Origin: Synergistales bacterium
GTDB lineage: Bacteria > Synergistota > Synergistia > Synergistales > Thermovirgaceae
Assembly: GCA_018434645.1 (NCBI GenBank)
Contig: JAHDOX010000144.1
Location: 1-5,597 of the forward strand
Direction: 5' to 3'
DNA: 5,597 nt
Shown here piece by piece: positions 1-5,597 of this stretch. Position numbers and translations under genes: made by a program. How positions within the stretch are numbered: the stretch's first letter is position 1; every line of letters begins with the position of its first letter. Under the pieces are notes generated by a model. It was not told the DNA's origin. It saw nothing but the letters and a program-made list of their open reading frames with translations, and did not search any database.

Positions 1-194
1 AGGGCGCCCTCGGCCAAAAGCCGCCTAAAGAGATTGGCAAGGGTGTAGGCAACCAAAAAGGCATCCAGACGACCCGAAGCGCCGAAGAAAGCCGCTATCA
101 GTATCTCCCTGGCGAGACCCAGTATCCTGCTCAAGAAGGTGCCCGCCATCATCCTCAGCGAGTGGCGCACCATTCGGGAACCACTTGACGCCAT
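1..194 (-). CDS. murJ: MurJ (MviN) lipid II flippase, N-terminal fragment cut by the window edge
   Basis: This is the first 64 codons of a gene that runs off the left edge. MurJ is an inner-membrane MOP-superfamily transporter that moves the peptidoglycan precursor lipid II to the outer face of the membrane. The visible part matches the family N-terminus: a hydrophobic first helix carrying SRILGLARE (residues 22-30), then FFGAS, LDAF (43-46) and NLFRRLLAEGA (54-64). Residues that align with functionally important positions of E. coli MurJ are kept: R23 (E. coli R18), R29 (R24), D44 (D39) and R57 (R52). The start at 194 is preferred because AGGGGAG (202-208) lies 7 nt upstream. A second in-frame ATG at codon 8 has no comparable ribosome binding site. 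The family has about 14 membrane helices and about 500 residues, so most of the gene is outside the window. It diverges from the hydrogenase protease gene, with 42 nt between the two start codons. Identification is by recalled family sequence, not by a search. Confidence 0.9.
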   Translation of the reverse strand, partial: MASSGSRMVRHSLRMMAGTFLSRILGLAREILIAAFFGASGRLDAFLVAYTLANLFRRLLAEGA

Positions 195-201
195 GTGTTA
201 T

Positions 202-208
202 CTCCCCT
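202..208 (-). promoter_or_regulatory. Ribosome binding site of murJ
   Basis: AGGGGAG on the minus strand ends 7 nt before the ATG at 194. It supports that start over the in-frame ATG seven codons further in. Confidence 0.7.
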
Positions 209-219
209 GTCTATCCGAC

Positions 220-227
220 GGAAAGGA
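220..227 (+). promoter_or_regulatory. Ribosome binding site of the hydrogenase protease gene
   Basis: GGAAAGGA lies 9 nt before the ATG at 237. It decides the start: an in-frame ATG at 195 would add 14 residues not seen in the family and has no such site before it. Confidence 0.65.
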
Positions 228-236
228 TGTGTCACG

Positions 237-713
237 ATGCAAGGTAAAACCGTCCTGTGGGGCCTCGGGAACGAACTGCTCGGCGACGACGCAGCCGGGA
301 TCATTGCCGCGAGGCGCATCGCCGCTATCGCACCGAAAGGCTGGACCGTATCGGAGTGCAGCACCGTCCCGGAAAATTTCCTTCGCGACCTGGCCGAAGA
401 CAAAGCACAAAGGCTTATCGTGGTAGATGCGGCGGACATGGGACTTGAACCTGGCGAAATCAGGCTTCTGACCCTGGATGACGCGAAAGACTTCAGCTTC
501 TCGACCCACGGACTTGCGCTTTCGCTCCTTCTGGAACCCTACACGGATTCCCTGGAAATAGTAATCATTGCAATCCAGCCTCTGACATTCGCGCCAGGGA
601 CCAGCCTGTCGGAAGAGGCAAAAAAGGCCGTCGATTCCGTCGTTTCGGCCATCCCGAACTGTTCATGGAAAAACTTCCCGCGGCTTCACCAGGAAAATCG
701 CTCGCCGAGGTAA
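237..713 (+). CDS. hycI: HycI-family [NiFe]-hydrogenase maturation endopeptidase (peptidase M52)
   Basis: The predicted cytoplasmic protease has 158 residues; E. coli HycI has 156. Enzymes of this family cut the C-terminal tail from the large subunit of a [NiFe] hydrogenase after nickel insertion, which locks the active site. Family motifs appear in order: GLGNELLGDDAAG (9-21), STVPEN (42-47), VVDAADMGLEPGEIRLL (62-78), STHGL (89-93) and IQP. The nickel-sensing ligands of HycI align with D18, D64 and H91, so the protein looks active. The DMGLxPGEIR stretch and the length resemble HycI (partner of the energy-converting hydrogenase subunit HycE) more than HyaD or HybD, but the exact partner cannot be fixed from this window. 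No hydrogenase gene is present nearby. It is the only plus-strand gene: it diverges from murJ and its last 28 nt overlap the 3' end of lptB on the other strand. The last 15-20 residues do not resemble the family and partly lie opposite lptB. Confidence 0.88.
   Translation: MQGKTVLWGLGNELLGDDAAGIIAARRIAAIAPKGWTVSECSTVPENFLRDLAEDKAQRLIVVDAADMGLEPGEIRLLTLDDAKDFSFSTHGLALSLLLEPYTDSLEIVIIAIQPLTFAPGTSLSEEAKKAVDSVVSAIPNCSWKNFPRLHQENRSPR
620..650 (-). terminator. Possible intrinsic terminator of the lpt transcript, inside the convergent protease gene
   Basis: Read on the minus strand, GGCCG (650-646) can pair with CGGCC (630-626). A nested CGA/TCG pairing is possible in the loop. The hairpin is followed directly by six T (625-620). 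It starts 35 nt after the lptB stop codon, where a terminator would be expected. The 5-bp outer stem is short and the loop is large. The same bases encode the conserved-looking KKAVDSV part of the protease, so the structure could be a by-product of coding sequence. Confidence 0.4.
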
Positions 714-1414
714 AACTTTCTGGCCACATCGCTTTCGGCGACCTCTTCGGGCGAGCCCTCTATCAGTATGCTTCCCTGGTGTATGAGATAGGTCCTGTCA
801 GTTATCGCCAACGTCTCCCTGACGCTGTGATCGGTAAGCAGTATCCCGTAGCCCTTCGTCCTCAGACCCAGGATGATCTGCTGTATGTCGTAGACGGCTA
901 TGGGATCGATACCGCTGAAGGGCTCATCGAGGAGTATGAAGGCCGGGTCGATGGCGAGGCTTCTCGCTATCTCGAGACGACGGCGCTCTCCCCCGCTCAG
1001 GGCGTAACCCGGCAGGTCGGCCAATTCCTGCAGGTTGAACTCCTCTATGAGATTTTCGGTAATCTCCTTTTTATTTTCTTCGTTGATCCCCTGCTCCTCG
1101 AGAACGAGGTGCAGGTTTTTTTCGACGGTCAGGTTGCGGAATGCCGAGGCCTCCTGCGGCAAGTAGCCGATCCCCAGCCTTGCCCGCTTATACATGGGCA
1201 ACTCCGTCAAATCGTCGTTGTCTATGAGAACCCTGCCTCCATCAGGCTTGACGATGCCCAGAACCATGTAGAAGGTAGTGGTTTTCCCTGCCCCGTTGGG
1301 GCCCAAAAGTCCCACTATCTCCCCTTGCCTGACGGTAAGGTTGACCGAGGAGACCACCGTCCGCCCCTTGTAGGACTTGCTGAGGTTCCTGGCCCAAAGA
1401 TACTTTCCGCTCAT
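686..1414 (-). CDS. lptB: LptB, ATPase of the LPS export ABC transporter
   Basis: This is a cytoplasmic ABC ATPase of 242 residues (E. coli LptB has 241). As a dimer with LptF and LptG it powers extraction of lipopolysaccharide from the inner membrane and its push along the periplasmic bridge. Visible motifs are Walker A GPNGAGKTT (38-46), Q-loop YLPQEAS (84-90), ABC signature LSGGERRR (139-146), Walker B FILLDEP (159-165, catalytic E164), D-loop SGIDP (167-171) and the switch histidine H196 in LLTDH. LptB-typical stretches such as TTTFYMVLGIV, GIGYLPQEAS and the C-terminal YLGERF separate it from other ABC ATPases. I chose the ATG at 1414 because it aligns with family N-termini. A GTG at 1429 would add five residues and overlap lptA by 11 nt, but its GGAG lies only 1 nt away. 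The start is 4 nt after the lptA stop, which suggests translational coupling. LptF, LptG and LptC are not in the window. Confidence 0.95.
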   Translation of the reverse strand: MSGKYLWARNLSKSYKGRTVVSSVNLTVRQGEIVGLLGPNGAGKTTTFYMVLGIVKPDGGRVLIDNDDLTELPMYKRARLGIGYLPQEASAFRNLTVEKNLHLVLEEQGINEENKKEITENLIEEFNLQELADLPGYALSGGERRRLEIARSLAIDPAFILLDEPFSGIDPIAVYDIQQIILGLRTKGYGILLTDHSVRETLAITDRTYLIHQGSILIEGSPEEVAESDVARKFYLGERFSW

Positions 1415-1418
1415 GAGC

Positions 1419-2075
1419 TTAAGATTCACTCTCCATTTCGACGACGATCCTGGGGTTTCCTTCCGCTTCTATACGGCCGGATTCAAGCCTGTAAATGATC
1501 CTTTCGGCCGTAAGGGTCCTGCCCGGTTGCACCGCTTTGGCTTCACCGTAAAAGACCAGAGTCCCGGCAGGTTTGTCGTAATCGGCCCTTTTCGACGTTA
1601 CCGTGGTGGGGCGCCCGTCGGAGGTAGTGGTATCGGCCTTTACGTTTCCCCTGGCCTCCAGGGTTACGAAAACACCTTCCCTCAGAAGGCCTGTCACCTC
1701 GTCGGCCCTCAAAACCACGTTCATCTCCGCGTCCTCGAAACGTTTCACGTTTTTCGCCAGGATGTGCCTGTCATCACCTTTGGTCTCGGATTCCATTTCA
1801 TCACACCGGATCTTGCGGAGCCCGCCTTCCCAAAAGGCATCCACATCGCCAGAAAGTCTCATGAAAGTGCCGTCGACAGAAGCTTCTCCACGCCTTGACA
1901 CGGCCTCCATGCCCTGTCCGGTTATCTTGACGTTCCCTTCCGCCCTGATCATGTCGGCTCCGGGATCGTAAACCAGCGTGTCCGATACCATCTCAAAAGT
2001 CTCCGCCGAAACCGAAAACGCGAGAAAAAGCGCAAGCGACAGGCTCAAAAAGGCTACCGCAAAGGTCCGTTTCAT
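1419..2075 (-). CDS. lptA: LptA/OstA-like periplasmic LPS transport protein
   Basis: The 218-residue protein has a typical Sec signal peptide: MKRTF, a hydrophobic core at about 6-22, and a likely cut after SVSA (24). The mature part has the alternating beta-strand repeats of the OstA/LptA jelly roll, for example TLVYDPGADMIRAEGNVKI (33-51), RGNVKAD (142-148), ADYDKPAGTLVFYGEAK (164-180) and SGRIEAEGNPRIVVE (199-213). LptA forms the periplasmic bridge that carries LPS from LptBFGC to LptD. It is somewhat longer than E. coli LptA (185 residues). The adjacent lptB supports the call strongly. A related beta-jelly-roll protein such as LptC is less likely, because LptC keeps its N-terminal membrane anchor whereas this signal looks cleavable. 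The start is fixed by an in-frame TGA directly before the ATG. The ribosome site is modest: GGGTG at 9 nt, or GGAGGGG at 15 nt. The gene follows asd after 77 nt. Confidence 0.85.
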   Translation of the reverse strand: MKRTFAVAFLSLSLALFLAFSVSAETFEMVSDTLVYDPGADMIRAEGNVKITGQGMEAVSRRGEASVDGTFMRLSGDVDAFWEGGLRKIRCDEMESETKGDDRHILAKNVKRFEDAEMNVVLRADEVTGLLREGVFVTLEARGNVKADTTTSDGRPTTVTSKRADYDKPAGTLVFYGEAKAVQPGRTLTAERIIYRLESGRIEAEGNPRIVVEMESES

Positions 2076-2127
2076 TCAACAAAACACCCGCCCCTCCGAT
2101 TTGGTCCAAAGGAATACAACACCGCCT

Positions 2128-2156
2128 ATTCTACCCCAGGAGAAGACTCTTTTCAT
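2128..2156 (-). promoter_or_regulatory. Candidate sigma-70-type promoter for lptA-lptB
   Basis: On the minus strand, ATGAAA (2156-2151, 4 of 6 to TTGACA) is followed by a 17-nt spacer and TAGAAT (2133-2128, 5 of 6 to TATAAT). The predicted transcript would begin near 2121, giving a leader of about 46 nt before the lptA ATG. The -35 element overlaps the asd stop codon. This is the only sizeable gap between minus-strand genes, which makes a promoter here plausible. The match alone is weak evidence. Confidence 0.33.
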
Positions 2157-3154
2157 CGCTTTTCGCAAAAAAGGGTTTCGGCTATCTGTACGGCATTGAG
2201 GGCGGCCCCTTTTCGCAGGTTGTCCGCCACCACCCACATGGAAAGCGCCTTTTCCCTTCCCGTATCGCGCCTTATCCTCCCGACGAAAACATGGTCCCTC
2301 CCGGCCGCTTCGCGGCATGTGGCATAATTTCCGTCAAGGCATTCGTCAACACACCTTACCCCGGGTGCTTCCCGCAAGACTTGCCGGGCCGATTCGGGCG
2401 AAACATCCTTTCCGAAGGCCGCCACAATGGACTCGGCATGGCCGCGAAAGACCGGTACTCTGACAGTCGTGCAGCTCACGGCGAGTTCGGGAAGATGAAA
2501 AATCTTCCTCGATTCGTTGATCATCTTCCTCTCCTCTTCGCTTACGCCTTCCTCGTCTATCGAACCGATCTCGGGTAGCACGTCAAAGGCTATGGGCCTC
2601 GTGTAAGGACCTGCCTCGGGTTTTTCTCCTTTAAGCACGGCCTTCGCCCCTTCCGAAAGGGCCTCTATACCCCGCCGGCCCGTTCCGGAAACGGACTGGA
2701 AGGTGACTACCGATATCGATTCAAGCCCGGCGGCATCGTGAAGCGGTTTGAGAGCCACCACCGCCTGTATGGTGGCGCAGTTAGGGTTGGCTATTATTCC
2801 GCGGTGGGACTCGAGGTCCTTCGGGTTCACTTCCGGAACTACCAGTGGTACCTCGGGATCCATCCTCCATGCCGAGCTGTTGTCTATTACGACTGCTCCA
2901 CTCGAGGCAGCTCGAGGGGCCCAGGTTCTGGAGACATCGCCTCCCGCGGAAAACAGCGCGCAATCCACGCCGTGGAAAGCGCTTTCGTCGACGGCCTCGA
3001 CGAAGATATCCCTGCCCCGGAAAGGGACCTTTTGCCCGGCAGACCGGCTCGATGCAAGTGGCAAAAGTTCTCCGACGGGAAAGGCCCTTTCTTCCAGGAC
3101 CTTTATCATCTCCCGACCGACAAGCCCGGTGGCTCCAAGTACGGCTACCTTCAC
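2153..3154 (-). CDS. asd: Aspartate-semialdehyde dehydrogenase
   Basis: This cytoplasmic enzyme reduces beta-aspartyl phosphate to aspartate semialdehyde with NADPH, the second step of the aspartate pathway. The product feeds lysine, diaminopimelate, threonine and methionine synthesis. The protein has 333 residues, normal for the short bacterial type. It shows the nucleotide-binding GATGLVG (7-13), SAGGDVS (69-75), the phosphate-contact region DNSSAWRM (91-98), the active-site cysteine C126 in NPNCATIQ, Q153 in TFQSVSGTG, and RVPVFRGHAES (232-242), which carries the substrate-binding R232 and the catalytic H239. All key residues are present, so the enzyme should be active. The start is a GTG at 3154. 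It overlaps the lysC stop as GTGA (4 nt) and is preceded by a strong GGGGAGGGG (3160-3168), which indicates coupled translation with lysC. The stop at 2153 is 77 nt before lptA. Confidence 0.97.
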   Translation of the reverse strand: MKVAVLGATGLVGREMIKVLEERAFPVGELLPLASSRSAGQKVPFRGRDIFVEAVDESAFHGVDCALFSAGGDVSRTWAPRAASSGAVVIDNSSAWRMDPEVPLVVPEVNPKDLESHRGIIANPNCATIQAVVALKPLHDAAGLESISVVTFQSVSGTGRRGIEALSEGAKAVLKGEKPEAGPYTRPIAFDVLPEIGSIDEEGVSEEERKMINESRKIFHLPELAVSCTTVRVPVFRGHAESIVAAFGKDVSPESARQVLREAPGVRCVDECLDGNYATCREAAGRDHVFVGRIRRDTGREKALSMWVVADNLRKGAALNAVQIAETLFCEKR

Positions 3155-4371
3155 AGCGACCCCTCCCCGCCGATAAACTCTTTGTGCAGCGACCTGACGG
3201 CCTTTTTAATATCTTTTGCCGCAACTACGCAGGTTATGGACATCGACGTGGAAGATATCATGTCGATGTTTATGCCTTCTGCGGCGAGGTTGGAAAACAT
3301 CCTGGATGGAACTTCCGGATGGTTGGCCATGCCGGCCCCGATAACCGTAACCTTTCCGATCTCGGTATCGAAGGCCACCCCCTGGGCTCCGATTTCCCTG
3401 ACTATGTCCCTGCAAATATCTATAGCCTCGCCCAAAAATTCTTTTTTCACCAAAAATGCTATGTCATTTACCTGCCCTCTCATCACGCTCTGGATGATCA
3501 TTTCCACGCCTACACCTCCCGCGCTGAGAGCCCCAAACAACCTTGCCGCGATTCCAGGAACGTCGGGAACTCCGAGAACGGCCACCTTGGCGACGTTCCT
3601 GTCGCTTGCTATGGACCTGACGATAAGGCTTTCACAAATATCTTGACGCATTATCCATGTCCCCTCTTCCTCTGACAAACTGCCTGCAACAAAAAGCGGC
3701 ACTTCGTAACGGGCCGCCATTTCCACGCTCCTGGCCTGGAGGACCTTTGCGCCTGCCGCGGCCATTTCCATGCATTCGCCATAGGAAATCCCGGGCAACT
3801 TCCTGGCGTCGGGCACTATTCCCGGGTCCGCCGAGTATATGCCGGGCACATCCTTCAAAAACGAACACCGTTCTGCTTCAAGAGCCGCTGCGAGCGCCAC
3901 GGCCGACAGGTCCGACCCGCCCCTTCCAAGGGTTATGACGTCTTTGTTTGCACTTTCCGCCTGGAAGCCGGCCACTATGGGAACCCTGCCTTCGTCCAGC
4001 AGTCTGGCTACCGGACGGGGATCTACCGCCGTTATCCTTCCGTCACCGTAACGGCCCTTTCCCCGGATCCCGGCCTCGGGCCCTGAAAGGGACATTGCAC
4101 TTATCCCCTTGCGCTCCAGAGCCATTGCCAAAAGCGCCACGCTTTGCTGTTCTCCTGTTGAAAGGAGACGGTCCACTTCCCGACAGTGACGACCCGCCGA
4201 GACGCAACGCGCCAGGTCGATGAGCCTGTCGGTGCTCCCGTGCATGGCTGAAACCACCGCAACGACCTGTATACCCTTTTGCCTGTACCGGGCTATCCTG
4301 TCGGCAATGATTTCCATATCATCCAGGGATCGAAGCGAACTGCCTCCGAATTTGAATACTTCCAGACCCAT
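3151..4371 (-). CDS. lysC: Aspartate kinase (aspartokinase) with C-terminal tandem ACT domains
   Basis: This cytoplasmic enzyme phosphorylates aspartate, the first committed and usually feedback-controlled step to lysine, threonine, methionine and diaminopimelate. The 406-residue monofunctional protein matches the Bacillus LysC size class (about 408). The N-terminal kinase domain has KFGGSS (7-12), STGEQ (71-75), the LGRGGSD nucleotide/aspartate loop (148-154) and KDVPGIYSADP (173-183). Residues 262-335 and 340-400 form two ACT domains of the kind that bind lysine and/or threonine: VLGVPDVPGIAARLFGALS and VTVIGAGMANHPEVPSRMFS. There is no fused homoserine dehydrogenase. The ATG at 4371 follows the thrB stop by 2 nt and has GGAGGTG (4380-4386) at 8 nt. 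The effector cannot be read from sequence alone. A possible internal start for a separate ACT-only subunit is listed on its own. Confidence 0.97.
   Translation of the reverse strand: MGLEVFKFGGSSLRSLDDMEIIADRIARYRQKGIQVVAVVSAMHGSTDRLIDLARCVSAGRHCREVDRLLSTGEQQSVALLAMALERKGISAMSLSGPEAGIRGKGRYGDGRITAVDPRPVARLLDEGRVPIVAGFQAESANKDVITLGRGGSDLSAVALAAALEAERCSFLKDVPGIYSADPGIVPDARKLPGISYGECMEMAAAGAKVLQARSVEMAARYEVPLFVAGSLSEEEGTWIMRQDICESLIVRSIASDRNVAKVAVLGVPDVPGIAARLFGALSAGGVGVEMIIQSVMRGQVNDIAFLVKKEFLGEAIDICRDIVREIGAQGVAFDTEIGKVTVIGAGMANHPEVPSRMFSNLAAEGINIDMISSTSMSITCVVAAKDIKKAVRSLHKEFIGGEGSL
3649..3667 (-). promoter_or_regulatory. Possible internal ribosome binding site and start codon in lysC for an ACT-only beta subunit
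   Basis: Within lysC, AGAGGGG (3667-3661), part of a longer purine run, lies 9 nt before an in-frame ATG at 3651 (Met241). Translation from here would give a 166-residue protein holding both ACT domains and no kinase domain. Bacillus LysC and Corynebacterium LysC are known to make such a beta subunit (about 160-170 residues) from an internal start at the equivalent place. The purine run also encodes the acidic linker EEEG, so it may be chance. Confidence 0.4.
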
Positions 4372-4373
4372 GC

Positions 4374-5336
4374 TCAGGCCACCTCCCTGCCGTTTCTTTC
4401 AGGCGGGACATCCTCAAGAGAAGCCCCTTCCTCATCTACATTGAGGACGAAAAACCGGGACCTTACGCCGTTTTCGGAAAAAATGCGGCACATGGCCTCG
4501 GCCACGTCCCCGGGAGTACCCTGGGCGATGGCCAAAACGCTGGGTCCGGACCCGCTTATCGCCACGCCGAGGCAGTTTCTGACGGTCCTCACCGCGTCCA
4601 GGATCCGGTCTCCGCCGGGAAAGAGCTTCGAGCGGAAGGGCTGGTGAAGCCGGTCGTCCATCGCCCAGGGGAGATTTTCCCACTTGCCCGCCGCCCAGGA
4701 CGCAGCAAGCAGCGCCGCCCTGTTAAGCGAAAAGACGGCGTCGTTCATATCGACTTGCTTCGGAAGGACCTTTCTGGCGTCCTCGGTTCTGACCTGAACG
4801 TCCGGAACGGCCACCACTGCGGTTATCCTTTCGGGAGGCGAAGGCAACTTGACGTACCTGAGGTCCTCCCCGTCCACGCAACTTACGACAAGCCCCCCCA
4901 GACAACAGGGCACCACGTTGTCGGGGTGGCCTTCGATGGCCACCATAACGGGGAGAAGTTTTTCCACCGGCAAAGGCTCATCCCTTACGGCATTGGCCAG
5001 CAACACGCCTCCCGCTACCGCACTGGCGCTGCTCCCGAGCCCCCTGCACAGGGGGATCGCGTTGAGGCATCGAAGACTCAGTCCGGGCGGCTCGATACCC
5101 CACTTTCTACATGCTTTTTCGTAGCTTTGGATGACCAGGTTCGACGCCTCGTCGGAAAGCTCGGAGCTTCCCTCGCCTATGACCTCCACTTTATAAGCGC
5201 CTGGCTCGTCGACTCCGATCACGTCGTAGAAGTTGTACAAAGTAAGAGCCAGGCCAATGGTATCGAAACCGGACCCCAGGTTTGCCGTAGTCGCCGGCAC
5301 TCGGACCCTGACGCCTTCCAGATCGGGGTATCTCAT
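4374..5336 (-). CDS. thrB: Homoserine kinase (GHMP family)
   Basis: This cytoplasmic kinase phosphorylates homoserine with ATP, the step before threonine synthase. The predicted protein has 320 residues, within the usual 300-320. GHMP-kinase motifs are visible: PATTANLGSGFD (14-25), the glycine-rich ATP loop PLCRGLGSSASA (95-106), EGHPDNVVPCCLGG (135-148) and the C-terminal GSGPS (262-266). The reading frame stays open for another 60 codons upstream, but that part lies inside thrC and has no family similarity. The ATG at 5336 is chosen because homoserine kinases begin just before the first motif and GGAGGTGA lies 7 nt upstream. The ATG overlaps the thrC stop as ATGA. The stop at 4374 is 2 nt from the lysC start. 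The position between thrC and lysC fits an aspartate-pathway operon. Confidence 0.97.
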   Translation of the reverse strand: MRYPDLEGVRVRVPATTANLGSGFDTIGLALTLYNFYDVIGVDEPGAYKVEVIGEGSSELSDEASNLVIQSYEKACRKWGIEPPGLSLRCLNAIPLCRGLGSSASAVAGGVLLANAVRDEPLPVEKLLPVMVAIEGHPDNVVPCCLGGLVVSCVDGEDLRYVKLPSPPERITAVVAVPDVQVRTEDARKVLPKQVDMNDAVFSLNRAALLAASWAAGKWENLPWAMDDRLHQPFRSKLFPGGDRILDAVRTVRNCLGVAISGSGPSVLAIAQGTPGDVAEAMCRIFSENGVRSRFFVLNVDEEGASLEDVPPERNGREVA

Positions 5337-5597
5337 GCTTCCATCACCTCCATGAGCGCTTCCCTGTTTGCCTCTACTTCGACGGGATGGCCTATCCTCT
5401 CGAGTACCACATTCGGGTCCTTGAGACCGGAACCCGTCAGTACGGCAACGACCCTGATGCCTGGTTGCAAGGACCCCTCGGCCGCCATTTTGAAAAGACC
5501 GGCGATTCCCGCACATGAAGCGGGTTCGGCAAAGACGCCTTCCCTGGAAGCGAGCAGCTTTTGGGCTTCGAGGATCTCTTCGTCCGAAACGGCTATA
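5333..5597 (-). CDS. thrC: Threonine synthase, C-terminal fragment cut by the window edge
   Basis: The last 87 codons of a gene that enters from the right edge are present. Threonine synthase is a PLP enzyme that turns O-phosphohomoserine into threonine. The fragment holds typical C-terminal landmarks of the family: VSDEEILEAQKLLASREGVF, then EPASCAGIAGL, then VAVLTGSGLKDPNVV. The serine of EPAS and the LTGxGLKD strand are characteristic of threonine synthases and related fold-type II PLP enzymes. The catalytic lysine would be in the missing part. The TGA stop overlaps the thrB ATG by 4 nt, pointing to translational coupling. Other fold-type II enzymes such as threonine dehydratase share parts of this region, but LTGxGLKDP and the thrB neighbour make threonine synthase by far the best reading. 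Confidence 0.93.
   Translation of the reverse strand, partial: IAVSDEEILEAQKLLASREGVFAEPASCAGIAGLFKMAAEGSLQPGIRVVAVLTGSGLKDPNVVLERIGHPVEVEANREALMEVMEA
5344..5351 (-). promoter_or_regulatory. Ribosome binding site of thrB
   Basis: GGAGGTGA, a near-perfect anti-16S match, ends 7 nt before the ATG at 5336 and lies within the last codons of thrC. It decides the thrB start against the in-frame ATG at 5516. Confidence 0.8.

Noticed and set aside
185..215. TTGACG (185-190) as the -35 element of a promoter for the protease gene
   Set aside because: The only nearby -10 match (TCTATC, 3 of 6) needs a 19-nt spacer. It would place the transcript start on the ribosome binding site, which would disable it.
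213..242. GTGACA or TTGCAT on the minus strand as the -35 of a murJ promoter
   Set aside because: No acceptable -10 lies at 16-18 nt, and the transcript would begin within the murJ ribosome binding site.
155..509. Minus-strand open frames of 94 and 103 codons opposite the hydrogenase protease, and a plus-strand frame of 95 codons opposite murJ
   Set aside because: Each is antisense to a gene with intact family motifs. None shows a domain or a ribosome site.
665..1498. Long open frame on the plus strand opposite lptB (277 codons)
   Set aside because: It is the antisense shadow of the well-supported lptB. The translation shows no recognisable domain and no good ribosome site; high GC keeps the opposite strand open.
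2899..2920. Short repeat of CTCGAGG within asd
   Set aside because: The two copies are only 7-8 nt, lie in frame within conserved coding sequence, and look like coincidental codon repetition.
2738..3675. Two long overlapping plus-strand open frames (302 and 276 codons) opposite asd and lysC
   Set aside because: Both run across the junction of two clearly identified minus-strand genes, lack family features, and are explained by codon bias of those genes.
5337..5516. A 60-codon N-terminal extension of homoserine kinase
   Set aside because: It lies wholly inside thrC in another frame and has an Arg/Gly-rich composition typical of a shadow. The strong ribosome site is at the ATG at 5336.

Overview
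The window is a compact stretch of housekeeping genes from a diderm (LPS-type outer membrane) bacterium. I estimate the base composition at 55-60% GC, with frequent AGG and ATA codons. The LPS-export genes lptA and lptB show that the cell has an outer membrane. A HycI-type hydrogenase protease suggests an anaerobe that makes a [NiFe] hydrogenase. An anaerobic diderm lineage such as Synergistota would fit, but that is a guess from gene content and codon use.

Six of the seven genes lie on the minus strand. Reading that strand from the right edge, they are: the 3' end of thrC (threonine synthase), thrB (homoserine kinase), lysC (aspartokinase), asd (aspartate-semialdehyde dehydrogenase), a 77-nt gap, lptA (periplasmic LPS-bridge protein) and lptB (LPS-exporter ATPase). 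thrC/thrB and lysC/asd each overlap by 4 nt, and thrB/lysC are 2 nt apart, so the four amino-acid genes look like one translationally coupled operon. LysC and Asd make aspartate semialdehyde, the branch point to lysine/diaminopimelate and to homoserine. ThrB and ThrC make the last two steps to threonine. Homoserine dehydrogenase is not in the window. lptA and lptB overlap each other and may be read from their own weak promoter in the 77-nt gap, or by read-through from asd.

At the left, a single plus-strand gene (237-713) encodes a HycI-like protease. Its 3' end overlaps the 3' end of lptB by 28 nt. Its start codon is 42 nt from the divergent start of murJ (lipid II flippase), of which only the first 64 codons are present. 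This lone gene sits between two minus-strand envelope genes with almost no spacer on either side. Any lptB terminator or murJ promoter must therefore lie inside it, and a terminator-like hairpin with a T-run is present there at 620-650.

No mobile element, CRISPR array, RNA gene or clearly new system was found. The points most worth a second look are a possible internal start in lysC for a separate regulatory subunit, the terminator inside the convergent gene, and the tightly packed protease gene. No stretch of 300 bases lacks a gene.
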